Shown one piece after another: positions 20,701 to 31,434 of a stretch of 64,000 bases of DNA; position 1 is the stretch's first letter, and each line of letters starts with the position of its first letter. Below the pieces are notes generated by a model that was not told the origin of the DNA, ran no database searches, and saw only the letters and a list, made by a program, of their open reading frames with translations. Source of the stretch: Tricholoma matsutake (lineage: Eukaryota; Basidiomycota; Agaricomycetes; Agaricales; Tricholomataceae); the NCBI GenBank assembly GCA_026075535.2, contig AP026542.1, positions 6,944,001 through 7,008,000 of the forward strand. The letters run 5' to 3'. The position numbers were made by a program, and so were the translations under genes.

Positions 20701-21525
20701 CAGAGTCGGCGGTGGTTTTACTTTCCCACTCATGATATGGCTCCAATGCTGAGTGAGGCGAGGTGGGCCATTGCCGCTCCCAATCGTCGGCCTGATCACT
20801 TTCTGACTCTTGCTCTGCTTGATCCTTCATGTATTCGAATGACTTCAGATATTGTATTTGAAAGTCTAGAGCTTGACAAATGGGATGATCGGTGTTGTGC
20901 TGGACTAAAATGTATGTGCCAACCTCCCATAGTTCCGCCCAGTGGAAGTGTGTGCCGGTCCAGCATTCAATGCAATGGAAAGGATTTTGCCTGTGAGTTA
21001 CATGCATGCATGTGCGGCAAAGCGTGGTTCCCAGTGAACAATCGACACATTGCCAAATTACCCATTTATTCAATGCGCAGTGGTTGCAAACTTGTTTGTC
21101 GACCGACCATGCCTGCCGAGTGAGGGATGCTTGCAGCAATTCATCTATTCGTCCCACAAACTCCAGTACATAGTCTCGCTGTCTCTATTATTTGTTAATG
21201 AGCATTGCTCCATAAACAATCAGTGGCAGAAACTAACCTTGCCAATGCGGGGCTGGGTCGGCTCGGTGGCCACCTGAGGATCTTCCATGTCCCATTCAGG
21301 AACAACACTGGGATAATCCTGTATAACAGAAGTAGATTGAACCTGTTCCTGTTCCTCTACATCCCTCAGTGGGACCATGACTCACTGTCTTTTTGGTCCA
21401 GCTTTCGTCATGACCTCAACTTCTACATGTGTAACAGTATCCACTGTAGCATCGTCATTCTCCCACAGGGAGGCATTCTTCTTTGATCTTCTCTTGTGCT
21501 TGACAGGAACATATTCTAGGTCCAT
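17758..21525 (-). pseudogene. KDZ-family transposase with CxC2-type cysteine cluster
   Basis: The ATG at 21525 (MDLEYVPVKHKRRSKK) begins exon 1, and an intron ends near 21178. The cysteine cluster is CNHCALNKWVIWQCVDC ... LCRTCMH (about 21.0-21.1 kb), with a second Cys motif FCPACPQVGINIPDNW near 20.06 kb. The catalytic core has FMADGNFKADHVQQKN, IYDIVCQYIIYLWEH (Asp), HKDECFFHYALSFIPGSS and GEILESLWASLNSISPT (Glu), then DDHATDSNHKK. The C-terminal region ends with the typical RWREEFLLVTYEMQWTMQYF. Introns are visible near 19.73 and 18.0 kb. TGA codons interrupt it near 21.38, 20.39, 18.87 and 18.34 kb; I see no frameshifts. It would cut and paste the element by its TIRs. Confidence 0.88.
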
Positions 21526-21644
21526 GGTGATTGGAGGTGAACCAAACCGATGGCTTTATTGTACTATCTGCATCATGGTACTATCAACCTCGTATGATCC
21601 TCATGTTATCCTCATGTGATCCCCTTGTGCCGATGAAATAGTTT
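21526..21644. promoter_or_regulatory. Divergent intergenic region between transposase and plus-strand gene
   Basis: Only 119 bp separate the transposase ATG (21525, minus) from the ATG of the plus-strand gene (21645). A shared bidirectional promoter is inferred from the arrangement; I see no clear TATA box. Confidence 0.4.
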
Positions 21645-24080
21645 ATGTCAATCAGAAGAACGATTCTTCCTTTACATCAATTCCCTCCAATGCCGCCTGA
21701 GCCATCAGAGAATCTGCAGTTGAGAAAGTACCAGAAGGGAGGCAGATATACGGATGAAGAGTGGAGGATCATAGAGCCATATAAAGTTTCTTTCCGATCG
21801 CAGCAATCGAAAGCCGGCCAATTGCAAATACTCAAGACTGACATCCTCCCAGCAATGTTCAACTATTGGGCAGCAATTGACAAGGCCCCTGTGGATCAGG
21901 AGGAGAGTCGCCTTCATGCCAAGGTAAACTCACAAGGATGTGAAGGTTGTACTATTGATCACATCGCCAGGAACTAACAACCTGGCTTTCCAACAATTGG
22001 TGAATGACTCAAGGACTCTCACGGAAATTGAATGACTTCAAAGTCAAGCGGTCAGAAGTCATTTGGAGCTTGTACCATGACCGAGTTATGCAAGAGATCG
22101 CAAACATGTTAGATGTTGAGGACGCCACCCCGAGTACACCAGGATGGTTCCAAATGCGAATGCCAGCTATCAAGAATGTTTACGACCAAATGACTACAGA
22201 GGAGAAGTTAGGTGTGTGTGATGATCGGGATAAGATAATGCGTCAAGGATATCCTGAAGAGACAAAGCAAAGGTGAGTAGTTGCTGATGCCATTGCTGCT
22301 CCCAATACTGATGCCAGACTTTACAGTCTCGCTTCAAAAAACCTGCTTAAGCGTGTGCAGGAGAATGCTCAACAACAATGGCTAGAAATGGGGGCATTGT
22401 CGGTAACCATGACAGCCTATGTGCACCCTAAGGGTTTGCTGGTCATTGACGCGTGAGTCCCTGAAGTAATTATGGCTGATGCCAATGCTGATGCTGATGC
22501 CGATGCCGTTTACAGTCATGACCATATGGCCAATCTGTTAGCCACCCCTGCACGATCATTTCTAGACACATATCCCAGTGGAGTAACTGAACTGAAGCAA
22601 AACTTCATGACTTATGTGAAGGCTTTACTCACACCAGACATTACATCAACAGCAATGGCAATGCAACACAAAGAAAAGCCAAGCAGATTACTGAAGACTA
22701 ATGATGGCTTCCTGATCCTTCCAACACCATGGAATGCCTCACCGTATACCAAAAAGGAGTTGGAAGTAATGTTTACCTTATATGTTGGGCAGCATTATGG
22801 TACGTCAAGCTCCTAGTCCAGAAACAACTACTTATCTCCATGCAGTACTAGCCAATAATGGTTGTAATCGCCATATCCCATTCAAAGCAATTGCCGATCA
22901 GACTTCTTCGTTCATTAGTCCTGAATATCTCCCAGCCCAGTTCAAATTCACAGACCCAAGGAACATGCACAAGAGTACCATGGAAGACTTCTTTGACCAT
23001 GTTTCACAGTGGCAAACGGCACAGGGGCCTGAAAGAGCCTTCAGGTTCAAGGGAATCAAAGCGGGTAATGGCACTGTGGCTCCCACACACTATCCAGGTG
23101 ATTTGAATCCCCCTCCACCTTCCTGACGTAAACCAAAACGCAGTAGTCAAAGGAATGCCAATGCCATGACCGAAGCTGAATCAGTGACCGGCACTGGTCA
23201 CCATCCCACTGCTGAGTCCAATGCCGAAGCCCAGGTCCAAGCGAAATCGAGAAAATGCAAAGGGAAATCTAAGGGCAAGCAACCCCATCGACAATCAACC
23301 ACAGCACAGCCATCCACCTCCGAACCCGATGCCGATGCCGATGATGGCACCATGACCGGCCACCAACCTGATGCCGCTGCTGGTCACAGCCCTATGACCG
23401 GCTACCAACCTGATGACGATGCCCAAAGCTGCGATTGCAATACAGCGAGACAGTCATCCTATGTGCAAGTCAATCAGGCTACAATGGATATGCTCTACAT
23501 AGCTGGTGTCACTCGTCCCCAGCCGATTAATGGTCCCGGTGATGGTGAACCAGAGTATCTCATTCCTCGTCAGATTTACATGAGGTACATGTACATCACA
23601 CATCCATCAGTTCCAAATGACACTGTGAATGACTCCTCATGCCCAATTGATCCATCTCTGTTAGAAGAAAACACCACTCCACGTCAAGAGCAAGTACCAC
23701 ATCCTAAACCTCAGCGACTTGTTGGAGGAAAGCGGACCAGAGATCCTATTGCAAGGGCGAAGGCAAGGGCACTAATTGCTTTAGGTATGCCATCAGCAAT
23801 GGCCGCAGTACAAGTGGCCACAGTTACCTCAGCAACAGCCCAAGTAGGAACGGCCACAGCAGTGTCGGCAACAGCCGCAGTAGATTCAACCCAGAACACA
23901 TTGCAACAGATGACACCACCATCATCTGAAAGCACTGAGCTGCCTCACATTCCTTTGGCTTCAGCACTTGCTCAGCAGATCCAAAGGACAGCTGATGACC
24001 TTGCACAGGAGGAAGCTATCTTAAACCAAACTGTTGGGAGAAGACCGAGAATTAAAAGAGTCAAATTTGCAGGCCAATAG
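21645..24080 (+). pseudogene. KDZ-element cargo gene, unknown, multi-exon
   Basis: The ATG at 21645 starts MSIRRTILPLHQFPPMPPEP, then YTDEEWRIIEPYKVSFRSQQ and LKTDILPAMFNYW. Introns have GT...AG ends (near 21.92, 22.28, 22.46 and 22.80 kb), and the fourth-exon donor is followed by an intron full of GATGCC hexamers. Later exons carry VKRSEVIWSLYHDRVMQEIA, STPGWFQMRMPAIKNVYDQM, TTEEKLGVCDD, then FRFKGIKAGNGTVAPTHY and a low-complexity tail (SEPDADADDG, Ala/Thr-rich). It ends RRPRIKRVKFAGQ. TGA stops occur near 21.99 and at 23.13 kb. The N-terminal pattern is one I associate with repeated hypothetical Agaricomycete proteins near KDZ transposons; no function can be stated. Confidence 0.6.
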
Positions 24081-24251
24081 ATGACACCATCATCATCTGA
24101 AAGCACTGAGCTGCCTCACATTCCTTCGGCTTCAGCACTTGCTCGGCGGATCTGAAGGACAGCTGATGACCTTGCACAGGAGGAAGCTATCTTAAACCAA
24201 ACTGTTGGGAGAAGACCGAGAATTAAAAGAGTCAAATTTGCAGGCCAATAG
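23910..24251 (+). repeat. Tandem duplication of the last 171 bp of the cargo gene
   Basis: Two 171-bp units (23910-24080 and 24081-24251), each starting atgacaccac/atgacaccat and ending aggccaatag. The second lies beyond the stop codon and differs at only a few sites, including a TGA (atctgaagg against atccaaagg). Bases 24252-24322 are a short intergenic stretch between convergent genes. Confidence 0.93.
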
Positions 24252-24322
24252 ATTACTATGAATGTCCAATGATGTATATATTCAAGTCCAACTTTTTTTA
24301 CATATGTAAAGAAAAGAAATGT

Positions 24323-26654
24323 CTATTCCTTTCTCCCTCGCTTGGTAGCACCTCTGTCCCCAGATGTTCCCGCTCTTTTCTTCGGATTTGGCTGAGGGGT
24401 GGGACTTCTGGAATGTAGTCCAGCTGGACCAGGTGTAAGATCACAAGGGGATCAGCGCAACTGTGCTGGGGAAGGGGAGGGGCGGGGCAAGGTTGACAAC
24501 TGTGGTTGAGGTGGGGGGGTTGTACTTGGGATTACTGATGGACCAGGTGATAGCAGTCATGGGGATCTGCGGACCTGGGTACAAGGAGGAGAGGGATGGG
24601 GAGAGGCAATGCTGGTGACTGCCGATGCCGGTGTGGCTGCCGTAACTGCCGTTGCCTCGGGGACTGAAGTTGGGGTGATGAGGGGAGGGAGTGGAGGGGC
24701 CACTGTCATGGGCCGCTGCGCCATTTCTTGAGAGTCCTGGGGCATGGCAGGAATGATATGGATTCTGGGCACAGCCCCAACCACATCGTCGGCATCGGCA
24801 GGTTTGGGGCCAAGTCCTCCCTCCTCGAGTACGGCTGATTCTGCCTCGACCTTTTGCATCTTCCGTCCCTCCTCAACGTTCTCTTTCACCATCCCCAAGT
24901 TAACGTCCTCCGAGTCCACACCCTCCATTCCCTCAGCCTCCCCATCAGCATTGGCATCAGCCTTGGTGTTGACCAAGGGTTGTACAGCCACTTGATCTTT
25001 GATGTCCTGGTGCATTCCTCCCTCCTCAATAACCTCGATTTCCTCTATCGATTCCATACCCTCCATCAATCCAGCATCGGTATCAGCATCGGCCTCGGCA
25101 TTGGGCATGGGTTCAATGGTCTCCCCCCTGACCGATTCCCTCTCGATGCGAGTTACCCGCTCACTGGATTGACCATTGAACAGGACAATGGCTTGTGCAC
25201 CGCCCTGCAACCCAAGGTACTCTTCGAGGTCCGACATCCTGTCCCACAGTTCTTGTAACCCTCATAAGGGTTCTTGGACTCTGGCTTCAATCCATTGCCC
25301 TTGATCAACTATTAGAGTCTCGAAGTTTTGTCCAGCTTGTTGAACACGTGCTTCGAAGCTTCGTTCGAGTTCATCTAGGCAGTCGGCCAGCATTGTGTAG
25401 GAGTCAGCAGTGGGAGTGCAAGCGGGCATGGCCGTGGCACCACGAGCAGGAGCAGGCATGGGAGTGGGAATGGCAGTGGGTGCGGGCGACATCTGCCTGT
25501 CATCCGCATCGGCCATATCGACGTTGTGATATATAGCTATTGGTATACATGTTACTTAGAGGTTTTTGATCATTATATGAATGCACTCACCTTTCCCTTT
25601 TCCCTTTTCCCTTTGAGTCAAGCACTGAGGTGATTCCTCGCCACTCTCTTCACTGGAATATTGTGTCCTCTTCATTTTTCTTCTCACTGATCCTTTTTTT
25701 GCCTTCTTTCTCAGCACTTGATCCTCGTCTTCTGGATTACATCAAACCTTGCCTTTCCTGCAATCGTAGCATGCTGTTTTCCCTTTCACCTGTTCCCAAC
25801 ACTCATGCCTAAGCCTGACACATTGTGCACATGGCGTTGCTCTGAGATTCGCTCGCTGGGGTGTTCCTCGTGCCCTACTTGTGTTGTCTCGCTTCCGCTT
25901 CCTGCGATCGGCAGTGGCATTGCTCTCTTCTATCTCGTCTTCTCCACTATCGGTCTCCTCAGCTGCTTCTTCATTTTGGAATTCGTCATATCCAATACTA
26001 CTCTCCACCACTCGTGGCTTGGGTGTCACCTTCGGTCGCAATTGGCGCTGTGCTGGGGCTGGATGTCTGGATCCGGATGCTGCTGGTTGGGCCGGCATTA
26101 TGGCTGCTGGTGGTGGTGGTGGTGGTGCCGGTGCTGCTCCTGCAGTCTTTGCCAGTGCTGGCCTCTGTTTCCTAATGACTATTGTGCGTGTTGCCACTTC
26201 ATCAATCCCTGCTGCTGCCGCTGCCGTTCCTTGTTTGACTGCCAATGCCATTCCCAATGAACCTGCCGCTGCCATTCCTGATATCCCTGCCATTGCCATT
26301 GCCATTTCAGTTGTGCCTTTTTTTTCGTCGAAGCTTTTCATGGCCCTCTGTTGACCTTCAATGAATCCTTCGTCCCCTGTCTTCTCCGAATTGTACCACG
26401 CCACCACAAATCCCCACAAAAAGGATTCAGCCTGGAAGACTTCCTGCACATCGGCTGGGAGATTCTGCTTTTGCCAAGCAAATAACGTTTTCTGCAGGAT
26501 GTTAGTATGGTTGGTCTCATATTACAAATCTGCTCACAAGCGCCACCTTTTTTTCCTTCATCATGGCCTTGATGTTTCTTTCGTGAATTCCTTGGCAAAT
26601 GGCTTTCTCGATCTGGCTGATGTGGCTGAGTACTTCTTCACGTGTAACGTTCAT
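24323..26654 (-). pseudogene. KDZ-element cargo gene with Zn2Cys6-like motif and coiled coil
   Basis: The ATG at 26654 (MNVTREEVLSHISQIEKAIC) was chosen because the upstream frame has no ATG. An intron with a clear branch site (actaac) joins it to LFAWQKQNLPADVQEVFQ. The protein continues with Ala/Pro-rich linkers and an acidic stretch to PCAQCVRLRHECWEQVKG then KTACYDCRKGKV, which has the CX2CX6CX9CX2C spacing of a fungal Zn2Cys6 cluster lacking a visible sixth Cys. After further introns comes a coiled-coil part (LADCLDELERSFEARVQQAG) and an acidic ADADAD-rich tail ending in basic residues. TGA stops lie near 25.26, 24.56 and 24.45 kb. A DNA-binding or regulatory role is possible but inferred only from the Cys pattern. 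Confidence 0.55.
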
Positions 26655-26859
26655 GATGGATGGAATGGCTGCGGGTACGGGTGTGGAGTCGGGCTGGATC
26701 AATGGATGTTGATAAGAAAAAAAGTGAAATGATGAAAATCAACAATCACGTGTTGTTGATTGATATGTACACAAACAAATAATGACTGATTGGTGCTTGA
26801 TTCGCTGATTAAATGGCATTTGTTGATATCACCCTGTTATCATCTGTGTTATCTATACC

Positions 26860-27536
26860 ATGAGTGATCAGCAAAGCAACACTTATATTCCTGATGGATA
26901 TGTCACTATCCGAGGTGACAATGGGCAGCACTATCTTGTGCCCCCTTTTATGATTCCAGCTATGCAACAGGCAATGGAGGCATATAGCAAGAAGGTTGAA
27001 TTTGATGTACACATGGCAGATGGGGGGGTAAGATTTTCTTTTTTTTGAAGTGTCATTATATCCACCGATGTCAGGCTGTTGGCCGATGCCGTCTCTGGGC
27101 TCCTGCTGGCTTGTCTATCCATCCCTCTCACTGATGAATTTACAGTCTGGAAACATGAGGGATACACCATACTACATAGTGGCCTGGAACATGCTACAGT
27201 TACCTGCCGATCCAGTAAGTGCCGTGTCCTCGTTTGCATGACTGTTAGTTAATGCTGTTGCAGACTTTAACAGACAGGGAGCTGTTGGGTTGCCATGCCA
27301 AAGTGAAATCCCTGCAAACCAACCTTGGCACCTCTTACAAGGATGCCAGCCATTGTCTCTACATGGCTGAGGTTGAGATGCTGGAACAGCAAGATATCAT
27401 GTTATGCACATATGCGACTTTGAAGAAGAGGATGGAATGCAATATGAAATCATTCAAATGGAGATTGTCAAACATTCCACTCAGATCATCGTCCCCTGAC
27501 GAGAACATGGCTGATCCTGTCAATTCTCAGAATTAG
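26860..27536 (+). CDS. Small KDZ-element cargo gene, unknown
   Basis: Exon 1 (26860-27027) reads MSDQQSNTYIPDGYVTIRGD, NGQHYLVPPFMIPAMQQAME and ends MADGG before a gtaag donor. The middle is uncertain: an acceptor at tttacag near 27145 gives SGNMRDTPYYIVAWNMLQLP and a donor gtaagtg after ADP. The last exon (about 27263-27536) reads TLTDRELLGCHAKVKSLQTN, CLYMAEVEMLEQQDIMLCTY and ends PVNSQN. Total is about 170 residues, with a helical C-terminal half. It diverges from the Zn2Cys6-like gene across 205 bp. Exon limits need transcript data; no family is recognised. Confidence 0.5.
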
Positions 27537-28187
27537 TTTGTATCGACATTGTTATATTAAGGTAGAATGAACACTATTGTTTAGTTGGTGTTATCCATAT
27601 GCCCGATTCCATATGAAAGATATTGGATTCCTACCACACATATATGCTGATGCCACTGCCATTGCCGCTCCACTGCCGTTGCCTAAACAAGGAGGCCTAT
27701 ACTGAATAAATCATACACTGCACTGAACACCTTGCAGCATTGGGATTTTTTTTAGGTGGCATTGGCATCAGCCACAGCCACCAGGTTGCTGAGCAGCACT
27801 CAGCCACAACCTCATTTGGTAGGTCTTCATACTTTACAGCATCAGGATTTTTTTTAGGTGGCATCAGCATTGGCATCAGCCACAACTGCTGGGTTGTCGA
27901 GCAGCACTTGGCACCGACCTCATTGCATAGGTCTCAACAAATTAATTATCACTCAAACAAGGCCTTTACCGAATAAATTATACACTGCACTGTGCACCTT
28001 GCAGCATCAGGAAATCTTTTTAGGTGGCATCAGCATCAGAACCGGCATCGGCTTAGGGTTAGTGCATTTGATGCTAATGCCGATGCCGATGCTGATCCCT
28101 GCATCTGATCCCAATGCATAAATTGACATGCTCAATTCATGTCCACTGTATGGCACATCAAGTGCTGTAATAGTACATTATTCCCCA
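27537..28187. repeat. Right subterminal region of the KDZ element with ~105-140 bp imperfect repeats
   Basis: Non-coding. Three imperfect copies of a unit built on gcagcatcaggattttttttaggtggcatcagcat occur near 27733, 27836 and 28002, each followed by catcagc-type hexamers. Such repeats near a TIR could be transposase-binding sites; that is inference. Confidence 0.65.
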
Positions 28188-28341
28188 TAGTAAATAACAA
28201 GCCAGAATACCAAAACTGTATCTATTTGATAGTAGTACAAGTTACACTTATTATGAGAGCATTCTACGGGCTCCCATGAGCCCGTATCATTCGGTATAAT
28301 GTATATGTTCTATATACCGTATTATTTGGTACAGTGTAGCT
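28188..28341 (-). repeat. Right TIR of the KDZ element
   Basis: 154 bp, inverted copy of 15289-15442, ending acagtgtagct against the Ulp1-gene half at 28342. Confidence 0.93.
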
Positions 28342-29134
28342 TCCCTATCTGGTTGGCAAGTAGCACTAATTGTTCCTGTGCACTGGTGTCTAGTGCCTGA
28401 CCTTCTCCCCTCACCCATCAGTGTTGCACACCATTTGTATAATCCTTTGATTGTGGAATGTGTCCTTAAGTTTTTCTAGAAAGAAGATTGATTCAATCTC
28501 AACCTGATCCCCCATGCACTCATGCAGGACCTCCCATCAGAGAAGGTCCAGCATGCTGCATCTGAGTTTCATGCTCATCTGTTAACCAGTCATGTGTTGC
28601 ATATGTCACTAGATAATGGGTTCTGACTTTAGCACTGAATCCATGGATTGTACCACTCCATTTGATACATGACAGGCCATCATACACATTGCGAATCAGT
28701 CCAGTATGTGAGGTTGCAACTCCCTTTTGCATGCGACTCTGCTTCTGAAGAAATTCCTCAGCCTTGGCCCACTTTTGTCAAATTTCTCGCATCTCTGCTA
28801 GCTCAGCCCAATACTGGATGATCCAGAGTGGAAACTGTTGTCCTTTGGCTGTACTGATGTGGGGGCAATGAACCAACTTGGCTGCTGTGGTGCTAAGTGC
28901 TTCCAACAATGCTTTCACCACAAAACTTGGAGGTGTCAACAGTGAGCAGATTTCTTTGGGATCTGTGATGTTTGGTTCATCTGGTGCAAAGTACTGATTG
29001 GGATGTGTGAACAGTGTGGTGGGCTTGAATGTGGGCAAATCAAGGTTGAGTAATTCAAGTATCGAGAGATTTGGCTTTGGTAGGATCTGCTCCCTGATGT
29101 TGGATGGGATATCAACCCCAACAACAGGTGGCAT
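28342..29134 (-). pseudogene. Ulp1-transposon gene, N-terminal half
   Basis: The minus-strand frame from 29134 (MPPVVGVDIPSNIREQILPK) runs through LLTPPSFVVKALLEAL and FPLWIIQYWAELAEM. A TGA at about 28776 precedes QKWAKAEEFLQKQSR and then WSGTIHGFSAKVRTHYLVTY and HDWLTDEHETQMQ, the segment that precedes the catalytic domain in Ulp1-type proteins of fungal transposons. After a probable frameshift or unrecognised intron near 28.52 kb, VLHECMGDQVEIESIFFLEK continues towards the KDZ insertion. The catalytic half lies 13 kb away at 14224-15288. The pairing rests on order, orientation and the family's usual domain order. Confidence 0.68.
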
Positions 29135-29160
29135 AGTGGTGGTACCATGGAGCTTGGCAA

Positions 29161-29480
29161 AATTTCAAATTACAATATCTGATTGATATTGGTAGGTACA
29201 GTTGCAATAAGCAAGGTGATGTAGACTTCACCCATGTCTTTGTGCACTCTGGGACCCCCTCTTTACCAATAATGAGCAGTATATATACTTACATGTATCC
29301 ATAACATTGTTACCCACCTTCTGTTTTGGAAACAGCAGCCTCCCTCCCTAACACTGCCATACTTGACAAAAAAATTTGGGATGTCACATGCCATCACCCA
29401 AACTGATGAATAAGTTTGGACAGATGGTCACATGTCACAAGGGGTGATGGATTGATTGAAATGGTACAGTACTTGCCATT
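29161..29480. other. Non-coding stretch
   Basis: Between the Ulp1 gene and the Harbinger element. AT-rich, with no ORF or repeat I can identify. Confidence 0.5.
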
Positions 29481-29540
29481 AGGGTTCTTCACAGTACTGA
29501 TTTGAAGGCTTATTTCAATGTGATTTGAGATTTGATTTCA
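29481..29540 (+). repeat. Candidate left TIR of the Harbinger element
   Basis: Begins agggttcttcacagtactga and is similar over about 56 bp to the reverse complement of 63019-63078 (agggttcttcacagtaccga). Flanked by att on the outer side at both places, which fits a 3-bp Harbinger target duplication. Confidence 0.6.
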
Positions 29541-29647
29541 CCAAAATTGTGTGATCGGCAATGCGGCATTAAGGTTGGGGTTTGAATTCAACTGCAAGGA
29601 CATGTTGGCAGCATCGCATCAAGTGTCCTGTTCAGTGTCCATTGTCA

Positions 29648-31150
29648 ATGCCACCTCCTACCAAGAAGGAAATCCTCGAAGTGCACCGTGTTCTCTTGCT
29701 TGCTGAACAGGATGAGAAGGCTGCCAAGAAAAAATCACAAAAACCTTGCAAAAACAATAAAGAAAACCACACACCCACTGGCAACTCATTGCCAAAGAAA
29801 AAGTGCACCATTGCTGTGCAGTAAGCTTTTCTCATGACTCTTCATGTATACTAACTGGTTTTTTGTCCCAAAGGTGGTCAAAGGAAAAGTATTACCCACT
29901 CACTGACCAGTTGCTGACCATCATTGAGGCTAAGCCACATTACTGCCAAGCCTTCAGGTTTTCTAAAGATGCTACTGGTAATGTGTCAAGTGGTGGGAAG
30001 AAAACTGCTGAGCTGTACAAGGAGATCGTGGAAGCACTTTTCGTCACACCTGAGGGTTCCCAGTATACTCCCAGTGACCTGCTGACCCTCCAAAAGGCTG
30101 TCAGCAACCATACTGCTGCATAAGTCATTTTATAAAATGGTATCAAGTTTAAATAATGCAATAACTGTGTGACAGGTTGAAGAAAGCATATCGTGAGCAC
30201 CACGAAGAGCTTGGTGTAACAGGACAGGGTCTTGTAGAGTCAGGATGGCAAGATGAGATAATGGCAGAGTCAAAGTTGGCAAACCTTTGGGGTGCATGGT
30301 GATTGTAACTTCTGTATCATACCAAAACTGATCTACTGGTTACCAGAGCTTATTGAGATAAAGTTTCCATGGTATCTATGCATGCACAAGTTGATGGGAA
30401 CAAGTCCAGTTGTTGACCAAGCTGCAATCACGCACAGTCAAACACCAGTTGATCTGAGTACCTTGGGCCGCCATGGCATGGTGAGATTTTCCAAGCTCCC
30501 TCTTCACTTATCTGATCCTTACATCAGTCTTCTGCCCCCAGTATTGGTGAGGACAACATCTCAATCAATTGGCTGTTGTCACCAGCCCCAGTGAGTGATC
30601 GAGGTGAGAAGAGTGATGAAGAAGACAATGACAATGATGACGATAATGATAATGATAAAAACTCCACTATTCAATCATCCCCTCCCTCATCCCCTTCCAA
30701 ACCTCAGCCTCTTGCCACTCCAACCCCAAAACCCAAGGTTGAATTCACCCTACTTCAATCCCACATACCAACAAGCACAAAGCTATTGCCGACAAGGTCC
30801 AGGAGATAGCCAACATGGATTGTTCTCAGTGTATGAAGATTGCTAAGGTCAAGGAGCAAGAGAAGACTAACCGATCCCAAGCAAAATACCAGTCAAAGCA
30901 TGCACTTGAGATGGCATGTATGGAGTTTCAGTGCTGTGAGGCTGAATGTGCACATCAGCACCAGCTTCTTATGCTTGAAAAGCAGGTGGAACTCAAGCAT
31001 CTTAGGGTTCAGGGGCATGGGCATGGGCATGGACATGCTCATCCAAGCCATGTGGTTCTTCCTTCCACTCCTGGTCCTTCCTCTAGTGGTATGTTTAATT
31101 TTAACCCTTCTCCTTCTGGCCTGATGTTTGGTATAGATCCAGTTTTTTAA
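29648..31150 (+). pseudogene. Harbinger Myb/SANT-like DNA-binding protein
   Basis: This is the accessory protein that in PIF/Harbinger elements binds the TIRs and helps bring the transposase to the nucleus and DNA. The ATG at 29648 (MPPPTKKEILEVHRV) starts exon 1. An intron (gtaagc...cccaaag) joins to RWSKEKYYPLTDQLLTIIEA, a Trp-bearing Myb-like start. After a second intron come LKKAYREHHEELGVTGQGL, then IKFPWYLCMHKLMGTSPVVD, an acidic Asp/Asn run (EEDNDNDDDNDNDKN), a Cys/Gln-rich coiled coil and a GHGHGHGHAH run. A one-base frameshift near 30.78 kb separates the last two parts. Family call is by pattern, not by search. Confidence 0.65.
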
Positions 31151-31434
31151 CTAGTAATCTTCTTACTCTTTATTAATATTTTTATTCTTATCTTTGAGTT
31201 ATTCTTATAGTATTGATAATTCTATGCTGCATTCTAATTGTCTACGTCCATAATCACGATGTTCATATACTTGAATAACTCCTCCTTCAGCTCCTCCCAT
31301 TTTATGTGCCCATCTAATAGATCAATATCATCATTCTGTTCATGCTGCTCCTCTTCTCTGGCCGCTGCTTGCCTTCATTCTCTCTGCCACTTTTGCTCCT
31401 CCCTCCTTTGTTTTCTTTGATACTTGACCCCATC

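Larger units (their letters stand above)
15289..28341 (-). mobile_element. 13-kb KDZ-type DNA transposon with 154-bp terminal inverted repeats
   Basis: The two ends are inverted copies beginning agctacactgtacc. Between them lie a KDZ (Kyakuja-Dileera-Zisupton) transposase, an unknown Ser/Asp-rich ORF, and three more intron-containing genes on both strands. The element splits a Ulp1-protease gene whose two halves flank it in matching orientation, so its limits are supported independently of the TIRs. I found no convincing target duplication: TA or GC at the edges fits, nothing longer. The transposase and the larger genes carry scattered TGA stops, so the copy is decayed but structurally whole. 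Confidence 0.88.

Noticed and set aside
27537..28187. CRISPR-like array
   Set aside because: Units are imperfect, vary in spacing, have no unique spacers and lie beside a transposon TIR in a eukaryotic context.
15289..28341. TET/JBP oxygenase gene carried with the KDZ transposase
   Set aside because: Such an association is known in basidiomycetes, so I looked for HxD...H-type motifs in the four accompanying genes and saw none.
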